From Cepaea nemoralis (taxonomy: Eukaryota; Mollusca; Gastropoda; Stylommatophora; Helicidae): a DNA stretch of 64,000 nt. The translations under genes were made by a program, and so were the position numbers. The notes under the pieces are model-generated. The model was given only the letters and a program-made list of their open reading frames with translations. It ran no database searches and was not told the DNA's origin. Below are positions 12,265 to 25,200 of this stretch, in pieces; positions within the stretch are counted from its first letter, which is position 1, and every line of letters starts with the position of its first letter. Where the stretch lies: contig JACEFZ010021689.1 of the NCBI GenBank assembly GCA_014155875.1, positions 216,001 to 280,000 on the forward strand. The letters are read 5' to 3'.

Positions 12265-15200
12265 TGTCAGTCAGTAGGAGAGGAACATGTTGAAGATTTC
12301 ATTAAGTTGTTTGTACATTAAAACAGGAACATTTCCAACATTTTCTTTTTCTCTCACATGTTTTTAGGCCAGGCTTTCAGCTGAAGACTTGGTCAATTAT
12401 TGCAGCTGCAGTATTGCTGCGGTCATGATTGTCCCTGCTTCAGATGTAGAATCTATCATCAGGACCTTATCTGAGCAGTTAGTCAACCCTGTAAAAGTCA
12501 TTGGGCATGTTGTTGGACAAACGGGTAAGGGCTTCGTGATCATGTCTACATGTGAAGACACACAGTACTGGGTTATTACATAAGAAAATAACTTGCCGCA
12601 GGGTGTAAATTGTTTAAGACTTTGACATAATGGGATAGGTTTGTAGGGAACTTTCAGAATTTTGATACAAGCAACTTTCTGGGGGAAAAAATTGTCCCAC
12701 CTTTGTGAATTAGAATACCACACAATTTATTTTGCTGTATCTCATTAGGTGCAGGCTACAGAAAAAAATAGCAATTTAAAATGTCACAACTGTGAATATC
12801 ATGGCACCATAATCAACAATGAGGAAATTAAAAATGTCACAAACTGAATATCATGGCATCATAATCAACAGCAATGAGAATATTGAAAATGTCACAAACT
12901 GTGAATATGGCACCATCATCAACAGCAATGATGAAGTCAGGGCAGGCTGGCCATAGCAGTGCAGAGATTAAACACAAACTGCTAAGAGGTGACAGAATAT
13001 GCCTGGGGGGGTTCATAGTGAAGGTTAATAGATGGTGTTTAGTGCAGCAGATCCGGTCATATGATACTGCAACATCTAGTATAAGAATGGAGGTGGAGGC
13101 AATCACTGCAGCATTTCGCTGGCTGGAAGTCAAAACAGCACACATAGTTTGATTGTAACTCACTCACAGAGCAAGCGTAGAAGGGTGATGCTTCGTGCAG
13201 AGTGGCATACTTCAATTACAAATGTAAAGATGGGAAGCATCCATTGGGGTCTCTCCAGGACACGCTGGTGTTTTGGGAAATGAGCAGGTGGAAAAATTGG
13301 CTGGGTCTGCACTGCTGGGTGGGGTACACTGCTGGGTGGGGTACACTGCTGGGTGAGGTGCACTGCTGGGTGGGGTACACTGCTGGGTGGGGTGCACTGC
13401 TGGGTGGGGTACACTGCTGGGTGGGGTACACTGCTGGGTGGGGTGCACTGCTGGGTGGGGTAGTGGTGCAACACAAGGCAGATTTGGTCAGGGCTCTTTG
13501 ATTTCATGTGTATGATGTGGAAGAACAGATACACCATTATTGCTTGGAGAGAATGATGCAGCAAGGGGTGACCATAGTAAACTCTATGGACCACTGAGTG
13601 AACTAAAAAAGACAGTTAAATTCATACAAGAGATAACATTGCAGTTATAGACAAATTTTAAATGAATGAAAGAATCAGAAGAATGAGCAGAGGATCTGGT
13701 CAATGATCAGTCCTCCGAGGAGAGGCTAGATGGACAAACCATTTGACCTCACCTGGTACCATTAGTATTGGGACTCTTCTCTGGCTGTTGAAGATGAAGG
13801 CAAAGTTCGTATGAGAATATCCCAAGTCCTGTGATGTCGCTTTTTGACTCGTCTCAACTATAAAACTGATCTCTTCAAATGTTTTTAGTGTTTTCTTTAT
13901 TCATTGTGTTCGTAGTTATCCTTTGTCTTTCTCAACCACACATCTGTTAACATTTCTCCAGCCCAGATGAGAAGAACCTCACATCATTTAGAAGATATTG
14001 TGTCTAATTTGAATACATTTGAGAATACTTTATGATGCCCCTGACAAGTGTGTTGCTTTTGATATCGTGAACAGGTGACAGCGGTAAGATTGTTATTGAC
14101 AACCTAAGCACAGCAGTTGAAGCAAGCCAGGCATCAGCTTACAGAACTGCCCCTGAAAATTTTGGTATGTTGTACAGTCTGTGTGTTACATGTACATTGA
14201 ATCATGTGACTGATGTATATGTTTGTAAGTTATAGTCAGTGTTACATGTAAGTTGTACAGTCTGTGTGTTACATGTAAGTTGTACAGTGTGTGTGTTAGA
14301 TGTAAGTTGTACAGTCTGTGTGTTACATGTAAGTTGTACAGTCTCTGTGTTACATGTATGTTATACAGTCTCAGTGTTACATGTGAGTTGTACAGTCTGT
14401 GTGCTACATGTACATTGTAAAGTCTGTGTGTCACATGTAAGTTGTATAGTCTGTGTGTTACATGTAAGTTGTACAGTCTGTGTGTTACATGTAAGTTGTA
14501 CAGTGTGTGTTACATGTATGTTGTACAGTCTGTCTTACATATATGTTGTACAGTCTGTGTCTTACATGTAAGTTGTACAGTCTGTGTCTTACATGTATGT
14601 TGTACAGTCTGTGTTACATGTACGTTGTACAATCTGTGTTTTACGTGTATGTTGAATCAAGCGACTGATATATATATATATATATTATATATATTATATA
14701 TATATAATGAAGACACTAACAAGAGATTGCACAGTTAATTGCCTGGCATTTTTCGCTGCATCATTTTTCAGTTGCACACTGCAGAAGTCACACAACATAA
14801 ACTAAAGCAAAAGATAAATCTTTCAGATATACAGCACATATATTCCCACAGTAACTTTGTCTACCACGGTAATTGTAAACTGATTCATGTTGTTGTTTTG
14901 TATGGGCTAAATTTAGACACGTCTTTCTGGGACATACTGGATTACTTCTTCAGGACAAGTTATAAAAAGGTTAATTCTTTTTTTTTGGTATTCCCCAAGC
15001 AACTCACTACAAGTTGTCCTATCCCTAGCTATCCCATATAACTCTGTCCCCATTGTTTTATTTCTGCCTCTGCCTCTATTCTTCGCATGCTTTTTAGGTC
15101 TTCATACCAACAGTTGTTACAGATTAAAACTACACAAGGATTTTATGCACATGTCTGATCTTTCTTAACTTAATACATTATATTTTGTGTTTTGTTAGAA

Positions 15201-18200
15201 CCTTTAATTCATGTTTTATTGATTTCCACTGATGCATTTGCAATGTTTTGTTTTCAGAGAGGTTGTCAGAGGAGGTGTCTATTTCACACATTGCCAGTTT
15301 GTTTTCCATCCCGGATTTAACCTCGGTGTTAGACCTGGCATTAAGGCCTGGAGCAGTTCTCCATAGGGATGGTCAGCCTGCGACCTTTGACCTTAATGAG
15401 TTGAAGCTGTCGAACCCAGTGTTGGTATCTGGAACAGATGGTGTGGGCACAAAATTGAAGGTGATGTAAACATGCATTTCTCCATGTCTCTTGCTGTTTC
15501 GTAAACTTGACTGCTATTTTATTGTATGTTCAGAATATGTAAATTACCTTCATACTTGATTTGTAGGCTATAGTAAAGTCTTCGACTATGTTCAATGTCA
15601 GAAATTGTGGAACATCATGAGAGATGTGGGGTGATCAAATTAATTGAGTCATTATAACATGAATGACTAGTAGCTGTCAGACTAGCAGATGAAACATCAA
15701 GTGGTTTGAGGTGCAAAGGGGATCCCTGTACCTATTCAACAACTATCTAGAAAATGTAATGGGAAACACCACGCATGATGAGGCCAATGACAGTTGTTTC
15801 CATTCATAAGCTTTCGAAATCCTGTGCCAGAACTCATATATACAGATGACACGTTCCTCCTTTCACACAGTGCTTCGGGATTGGAAGGGTTAATCATTGG
15901 TGACTCAGCCATGTGCACATGTGGATAGGTGCCTCAGACAGCAGATCGATACTCCAAGACTGCCCAAAAGACGACAAACCTTCTGGCCTAGAGAGACAAC
16001 AGTGGAAGATAAACTCTATGGACCGCTGAGTGATCTAAAAAAGACAGTTCTGCTTGCTTGCTTGTGTTTGTTGGCTGTGAACTCCAGCGTGAAGTCCTGT
16101 ATGTCGAATGAATATATCCTTTTGTTCAACATCAATGTGATGTCATACCGGACGTGAGGCTTTGCGTGAATATCCGTTGTCCCATGTCTGGCTTATTGGT
16201 GTGCAGACTGGTGGTTCCTCGCCGTGCAAGCAGATACTCTCCAACTTCAGAAGAATCAGCGATCCTACTATGTTAGCAGGACCCCAGAGGGACCTGTTGC
16301 CCAGGATGCATGACTAGGACATATTAGTAGGTCTTGGCCAGTATAAAACCTGGCCCTGGTGCCTTGAAAACACCTTTGTGTCCCAACAACACTTCCTGAA
16401 CTTATTCTCCTCATGAAGAACATCCATCCCATCACGGCTCACTGAACAGATAGGCCATCCCTTGTCAGTCAGCATTCCTCAAGCATGTTCATACCCAAGG
16501 TGACTTCAATGTCTTTTATCCACCTGCACACTGGTCAACTCTGCTTCTTCTTCCAGGGACCATGCCTTTCAAACACCACTGTGATATTTAATATGGCTAC
16601 AGTATTTCCCTTTCCCAGACATCTGGCTATTCTTGAGCCAGTTTAATTCGAAGTTCAGATCTTATAGAACATCAGTATTTATCTTCTTCTTGGTCCATGG
16701 TGTTTAAGAGTTGTTCTGTAACATGTAAGTTCAAAAGCCCCTGATTTTCTTCTTTAGTGACTGTGAAGTGGTCCAATGCTCATGTGTTTCCATAGGAAAA
16801 ATGCATGTTCTCAAACATGTGACTTTGTTGGTGTTGTACCTATAGTCTCTTAACCCTTTACAGGGCAGACGCGTGTCAGTTTTTTAGCCCTGAACGGGCA
16901 AGATTTTTTCAGGTTTGGTAAAATTTCGGGTCGCGTTAGTAAAAACATCACAAATAAGGTGTTAGTCAACCGATTTTAGTTAAATAAACAACACAATGAA
17001 GGGAAAAGCATGCAGAATATGTTACTCACGTGATTGTTGTCGGTAATCCATATATGAACACAAATATTTACGAAATACGGCATGTTGTTTGTGATTTTCT
17101 GTCATCTATACGGCAATTTACAAACACATTTTCAGAATCATAATCACCTTCTTTAAAGTCCGACTCAGACTGCTAATGCAAAGTAATGCTTTGCACTGAT
17201 ATCTAGCTCCGATTAATAGTCAACTTTGTGCCCTTTAATGTCATTTAAATTGAACCTAGCGAAATCTCGGCTATCACTTGAAGAATCGCCGAAATCCATT
17301 TTGAAAAAATCCCGAAAACTATCAAAAAAAGTCCGTAAAAGTCCGTTCAAATTCATACTATCGCGTTTACAAATGGCGGCCACGTTGTCAAGCTGTCGGC
17401 GAAAGCGAAAGTAGACGTCGGAAGTGTCGGAAAGCCGAGAGATCGCGTTTTTACAATGCATAATAGTATCGGACGTAAATGGCCGCTATGCACGTTTAAG
17501 CGATCGGCCGTTAATGGCCGCTCTGCCTTGTAAAGGGTTAATACTGTTTAACCTCTGTATTGCTATATCTAACTTCTATTGAATAATCCCAACTGCTGTT
17601 AGATCATAAGGTCAAGATATTTAAATTTCTTCATTATTAAGGTTTTGGTTGACATTCCTTAATTCTTCAATTTTTGTAAGTGCAGTACCAGCAGAGATTT
17701 GATAATGCCAAGCAGAGCGACCAGCAACAGTGCCATTCCCAATTTTCAAAGACATAGCCACAGTTCTTTAGAGAGACTTTGGGATGTCTTTGTATCATTT
17801 CATTCCACTACAAACATGCTTTACTGAGTCAAACGTGCCATAGAACATTTTCTTTGGAAACCTCTCATTTAACATGTAAATAAGGTAGCCGAGCCACCTG
17901 AACTGAGATTTGTACAGCGTGGTGTGGATTTTTATCATGTCAGACTAGTGTTGTCTTCTTATACTTATATTTGCTTTCTTGCCTTCTATGAGTGCCCATC
18001 ATTATTTCTTTATACACCTTGACATCAACCTGAATTTATTTAAAGAAAGCATCAGTCACATCTCCATAGTTCCTCATAAGGAGTGGGTGTAGGCCAAAGT
18101 AATGGTTTCTGCTTTGCATATGCTGACATCTTGTATCAAATGTTCAGCCACTGCTTTACAAATTCCACCGTTAATTCATTACTATCTCCTGTCTTTAGTT

Positions 18201-21200
18201 CATTGAATAAGTGCCAATCATGATTTAATCTTATATCTTTCAGATTGCCCAAGCACTTAACCACCACAGCACAATAGGGATAGATCTTGTGGCCATGTGT
18301 GTAAATGACATCCTAGCCAGTGGGGCAGACCCTCTGTTCTTCACCTGTTATTTGGCCCTGGGCAAGACCGACCCTGATTTGATGGAGGTTGTACTTCGGG
18401 GCGTGGCAACAGGATGTCAGATGGCCGGCTGTGCTTTGATTGGTCAGTTGCTGTAAACAAAAATTAACATTTGTATTCACAATTTATGACTAACCCTCCA
18501 CTGACTCTGTTCATTTCAGGTGTGTATAGCGATTCTCAACCTGTGCATTATGACCTCTTTTAGGAGTTAAGAGTGTTTTGTAAATGGTAAATGTTTGTTA
18601 TTTTTAGTTGCCATTATTGTTATAGGCAACAACAATTGCAAGTTTTCTACATTTATTTTGTTACTATGGCAACAGTGCATTGTTTGCTAGTGGTCGGTTG
18701 CAACACTGATGTTTGATAAATGAAAGGAAATACGAAAGGTCTGCTGCAGCAGATAATGTAAAAATTATTAAAAGTCAGGTCAGTTTGTTTTTTCTTCACA
18801 GGATCTCAATATATTTTTTGTTTGTTTCTTGTTTTTTGTTGTTGAAACAAGTGATGTGTAGTGTTGGATAGTGCAAAAATGACCTTCATGTAGAGACGGA
18901 AGAAAGAAGCAGAAGAAAATGTGTAAACTAGCAGATAGCTTCAAGTGCTTATTATCTGCAGTAAGGGCAAGTAGAGGACCCTTCTACATGCCTTAAGGTG
19001 CATTGGGCATCTGTTGTTGGAGCCATGTTTGTATAGACTGGTCAGGACTCGGTGGGTGATGTGGTCAGTTTCCCTTAGACCGCTTATACTTCCCAAGACA
19101 TTTACTGGTGTGCATTTTTGGCTGGGCCATTTAGGAGCCCAGATCAGTGTCACAAATTGGGATCCACCCTGATGTGGATCGACCTCATGGCTATCGGACT
19201 GATGGCGAGTGTCTAGCCACTGCCACATCATCTCCTTTGTTATCTATAATTGTTATATTAGATCTTTGAGTTTGTTGTATTTTTCCAGAGCATCTCATGT
19301 TGTATTTTTCAGAGCATCACATCACATGTATTTTCCCAGAGCATCACATTTCATGTTGTATTTTTCCAGAGCATCACATCACATGTTGTATTTTTCCAGA
19401 GCATCACATCACATGTTGTATTTTTCCAGAGTATCTCATCTCATGTTGTATTTTTTCCAGAGCATCTCATCTCATGTTGTATTTTCCCAGAGCATCATGT
19501 CTATGTTGTATTTTCCCAGAGCATCTTATCTTATGTTGTATTTTACCAGAGCATCTCATTTCATGTTGTATTTTCCCAGAGCATCATGTCTATGTTTTAT
19601 TTTTCAAGAGCTTCACATCTCTTCTTGTATTTTACCAGAGCATCATGTCTCAGTACTTCCAACTATCTACCTGGGAAACATCTATGATCTGGGTGGATTC
19701 TCAGTGGGTATGGTTGAGAGGTCCCAGATTCTGCCTTGTGGAGCTGATGTTGTCGCTGGAGATGTTGTCATTGGTTTGCCGTCAAGTGGTCTCCACAGCA
19801 ACGGATTCAGCTTAGTTCGTCATGTTGTGGAACACCATAAATTAAGATATGATATGCCATCACCATTCGACCAACGACTGACTTTAGGTGGGTAAACATG
19901 TTTTGTGAACAAAACCTTCATGTTTTCTTAGTGTTTTAGAAATTAATAGCAAAAGGCGGTTTTGGCTTAGATGTCTACCTTACGCATCACCAGGGCATGC
20001 TGGTGTGCGAGTAACTGAATAGGGTTCTAGACTGGCTGCTTGCCACTCTTTTGGGTGACAAGCTACTTTATATCAAGACTGGTGTGGTGATGTCTCTCTG
20101 GAGCTGAGTGGAGAGTGCAGCAGAATAGAGGATCCATATTTGGAGAGGCTGATTGTGTGGGCAGCGAGAAGGTCTGAATGACATTCAATGAGCAGTGGAA
20201 AGTGCAGATACATGTGTAATCCGACTATCACTGGTGCCATAAGCATGGGAACTTTTCATTGGCAAGTAAAAAAGGGCCACAACATGTTTGCGAATGTCCA
20301 GAGTGCATTGATGCTGATTCTTAAACTTACGCTAATACACACCATACGCTAAAATATGCCGGAGTCTCACCAGTAAGATGTCTAAAACCTGGATTATGCA
20401 AACAGAAATGCTTTGCAATGATTCTGCGATTACTGTGAGGATAACAAACACTCCACATTCAAACAATATCAGTGGCAATATATGTACATCACATATTTAA
20501 CTGCGGTCATAAACTGTCATTTACTGCCTATAGTGTTTGTCTGTTTAAATAATAAAAATACTTAACATTTCATTTCCATATGTCAGGAAACAATTTCTTT
20601 TCTATATATCACGAAAATGTTTCTTTTCCAAATGTCAGAAAACAGTTTATTTTCCATATGTCAGGAAACATTTTCTTTTCCATATTTCAGGAAACTGTTT
20701 CTTATCCATATGTCAGGAAACAGTTTCTTATCCATACGTTGGAAAACAGTTTATTATCCATACGTCAGGAAACAGTTTCTTTTCCATATGTCAGGAAAGA
20801 GTTTATTTTCCATATGTCAGGAAAGTTACTTTTTCATATATCAGGAAGCAGTTAATAATTCACTTACTTTAAATGACAATTAGTGTTGTCCATTTCATTT
20901 TCTTAATGTGGAAACCAATATAAGAAATGTTCAAGGTCAATACTGTTGTTCTGCAGGTCAGGAACTGTTGATCCCAACCGAGATCTACGTGAAGTCGGTC
21001 TTACCGGCCATGCGTGCTGGGAAGGTGAAGAGTTTTGCTCACATCACAGGCGGTGGCCTCATAGAAAACATCCCCAGAGTGCTGCCCCCAGGACTAGGTG
21101 TTCACCTGGATGCCAGCAAGTGGTTCATGCCTCCTGTGTTTGGCTGGTTGCAGCACATGGTAGGATATGGGACTGTGTCAGACATTTGTGTACAGTTCTA

Positions 21201-22224
21201 GTGTTTGTGATGTTGGTATGTGTGAGAGTTGTGTGTTGTTGATGCGTGTGTACATGTGAGAGGGAGGAAAGAAAAGAGGAAGGAAGGAGAAGAGAGAAAA
21301 AGGAGCATGAGAAATAGAGCGAGTGTCAGAGACATTGACTGTCAGATAGACAAAAAAGAGAAAGAAAGACAAAAACAGAGAGAGAGAGACTCATCAGAAT
21401 ATCCTACTAGACTAATGTGGACCTTATGGAGAGACCTAGGCAAATTCCAGTGAATCAAGAAGTGTGGAAACAGCACTGGACTAGACAGCACATTGAGAAA
21501 CATTTGCTATAATAGTATAATTAGAAAGTCCTTTCTCTGGAACTCGCAAGGACAATGAAATAAATGGAAACCTAAAAACATACGGAACAGATAAATAGAA
21601 ACAGATGAATAATATGGGGAGGACGAATGCACGAGCTGCAAGAGATAGCAAAAGATAAGACGGCTTGGCATGAGTTGGTTGGGGGGATTTTGTTCTTATG
21701 GGGAATAAAGGATGACAGAAAAAGAAGACAAAATAAAACTGACAGAAAGCATATAACACTTCACTTTGAATTGTGTGTGGATTAATTGCCAGTCACTTTA
21801 ATCAGCTGATGAAGTGTTATATAGAACCTATTTTGCTGTATGACAGTGAATCTTGGAATGTAAATTAACAAATTAGGAAGAACTTGGAAGCAACAGAGAT
21901 ATGGTTCCTAAGACGAATGTTGCAAATTCCTTGGACTGCCAAAGTAACTAACGACGATTGCCTCAAAGAGGCTAATGAAACTAGAACATTATATACAACA
22001 ATAAGAAAGAGACAAACAGCTTTCTTTGGTCATGTGATGAGAAAAGAGGCATTGGAGAACCTCGTGACGACTGGAAAGATAAAGGGAAAGAGAGGCAGAG
22101 GCCGACCAAAATAAATGATGATGAGATGGTGACATGGAAGAATATCAGCAGCAGAGTTGACCCAGAACACCAAAGACCGAGATTGTTGATAGACATGAAT
22201 GCCTACACCAGATGGCAGGGCACT

Positions 22225-22290
<66 letters not shown>

Positions 22291-25200
22291 CATTAATAAG
22301 CAAGTAATTATTGTTACTTTCAGGGGAAGCATATAATACTTCATTCTGTATTCTGAAGTTTGGATTGATTGCCAGACACTTTATTCAGCAACCAATTATT
22401 ACTTTTAGGGAAAGATCTCAGACCATGAAATGTCCAGGACATTTAACTGTGGGCTTGGAGCAGTTCTGATTGTGGGTCAGGGTGAAGTTACAGATGTCAT
22501 GTCCATTCTGTCAGATAACGGAGGTCAACCTGGTATTGTAGGCGCGGTTGTGAAAGTTCAAGGTATTGTAATTAATCAAAGTTCAAGATATTTGTGATTA
22601 GCAGAGTTGAAGATATTTATAAGTTTTCTATAGATCTGGTGATGTTTAAACAAGGAATTTACATACAATAGGTTTATTGCCTGGTATATTTTGCTGCATC
22701 TTGTCAGGTATTATATCATATGGAGTGAACAGATGAATCCTGTTCTGGCTAAAATATATAGCATATGTAGTCATTGATACAGCTGGCTCCTTGGTGAAGG
22801 TGTAATTAAAACATTTCGTAATCCCGCATATCTTGTTCGAAACATAGAAGCTTGGACAGTGAACGAGCAAGATATATTCAACAACAATACATTTGGTTCA
22901 GAAGCTTGGACAGTGAACAAGCAATTAAAAAGTCAAACTGAGACCCTGGTGATGTGAAAGAACAGAATAAAATGTCATATTTCATGAAACAAACGACCAA
23001 ACAGTGGTTCTAGAGAAGGTTGGAATGAAACAAATGATGAAATAATGAAAAAGGGACAAATTAAGTATTTTGGTTACATTAGAAGACAGCATCCATGTAA
23101 AAACCCTGATGTAAGGAATAGTTGGGCGTAAACAAGCAAGAGGTAGGTAGTGTTACAAGTGGAAAGATAACATAAAGAGATTGACGAACAGCAGTCTGTG
23201 TCAGAGTGAGTGAGGCAGAATGTGTTTGAGACTCATAGCAGTTAACATTAATTGTGGAGACAGCCTCGGATTGATCCATCCATCATGTGCTATGCTGGTA
23301 AGTGTGGGCGGTCGTGATTGGCCATCTCACGCAATCACCAGAGTTGTTGATCAGCTCATTGTCTCGACCATACCATGTAGCCAAGCCATCTTGGTATTTA
23401 CTTCTCTGCCTTCCCCATGTTCTCTTCCCCTCAATCTTGCCAGTTGTCAAGTTCTCCAATTTATTTATTCTCATTACGTGACCAAAAATTTGTTAGTCTA
23501 CGTCTAATTTCTCTGAGTTTTTTTTGGGTTGCATATCCTTTACAGGACATTGCAGTCAACACCAGCATTTTCAGCTGCTGTGGATGTCTTGGCAAGTTCT
23601 ACGTTCAGTAGTTTGCCATTGCTTTCTGAACGACCGGCTCACATACCTCCTTAAGTAACCTGCGTGAAGCGATTGTCACGCAGCTGTGTTTCGTATAGAG
23701 TATACCGGGATTACGAACAACATCCTTAACCTCTTCACCAGGGAAGCAGCCTAATCAGTTTACAAGTCTCATTTGTTTTTGTAGGACTTGATCATTGGTT
23801 TTTCTGTCTGTCCATGGTATTCTTTAAATTTTCCTCAGAAACCACATTTCCACTGCCATCAGATGTTTTTCAGCTTGTCTGCTCATTGTCCACACTTCAC
23901 ATCCATACAAAAGTACAGGTTCTATGCAGCACCTCAACAATATTTTTCTCGTTGCAATTGACATCTTTTTATTGGCCAGTATGTTTTTAATCTTGGATTG
24001 ATTGATTGATTGATTGATTGAATGCAAACATACACTAATGTACTTTTATTTATGCAAAAGAATGGGATGAGAAGAAAATACATGCTTACCATGTCTAACT
24101 TATCTAGATGATGCAGAGCTGGTGCACATTGATCACCTGGCATCCTCCCTTCACGCCAGCTGGCCAAGGCCTAAACTACCAGAGAAAAGAAAGAGGGTTG
24201 CAGTTCTAATCTCAGGGTCAGGTAAGAAATAGTTACAATGTATGCTGTTCTAAATGTGCCTTTGAAATCAGATGATATCCAGGACCATCTTCACATTAAA
24301 AGTCAGATGCAGTGAATGTCCAGCTATGTTGCCATTTGAAATAGCTTGATTTGATTCTTCTCATACAATTTATTGTAAGCTACAGGAAAAACTCCAGAAA
24401 AGCCATTCAGAGTCTGTTTAAAAAAACTCATGTATATGGGGTGGTATTTCTTGAAATTTTAAAAGAATACTGAATAAGAAGATATCAACATAAAGTTTTC
24501 AGTTTCAGTTGAGCATAGCCTACGATGGTTAGCGTTGTGATGTTCTGTTGTGATAATTTGGTGTGTCCAGTGTGTGCCGCGTGGTTACACACCCGCTTCA
24601 CACGCGTGATCCGGGACTGTTTCCGGATCCGGTCAAGGATATGCACTACTGATGAGCTCAAACGAGGGCAAAACTCGAGTATAGTGCTTCCATATTGATG
24701 TGGATAGGCCTTAGGTTCATACCAGAATGCGATCGGCGTTGCCAGTAGTGGGTTGTGCTCAATATTTAAATTTTCAGTTATTGTCTGTAAATGTGTTTGT
24801 TTGTTTCCGGTAAAGTGTGAGAGGTGAGCATGTCAGGATGGATTAATCCACTTGTGCTTCAACTTCCTGTGTGCTGATGGTTTGGTAATGCGCTCATTCT
24901 CTGCACTGGTCATTTGGAATTAAGTTGACTTACTGTTCAGGAGGCATTGGCTAACTTCTGAACGTAAAAGTACTGATGCTGAGATAATCTGGTACATTCT
25001 GAACCTGAGGTGCCCGGGAAGGTTAACCCGGTCAACAAATGCCCGCAGAAGTCGGATGTGTCGGCCTAACGGCGCAAGAACGCAGCTCTGCTGTAAACAG
25101 GCACAACGCAATCACATCCGAAAAAAAACTCCGGATGAACGAAGAAGAAGAAGAACCTGAGGTGGACACAGCTGTTTCAGCCACAGCTCTCGGTGGGTGA

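Noticed and set aside
13160..13594. Proline/threonine-rich frames on the minus strand
   Set aside because: Artefact of the 17-bp repeat; 17 is not a multiple of three, so all three frames stay open.
14186..14738. Cysteine/valine-rich repeated frames on both strands
   Set aside because: Produced by the 27-bp intronic array, which is a multiple of three; no other coding evidence.
19209..19895. A 228-codon open frame read as a stand-alone gene
   Set aside because: It is the acceptor array read through into GART exon 9; only 19639-19887 is supported as coding.
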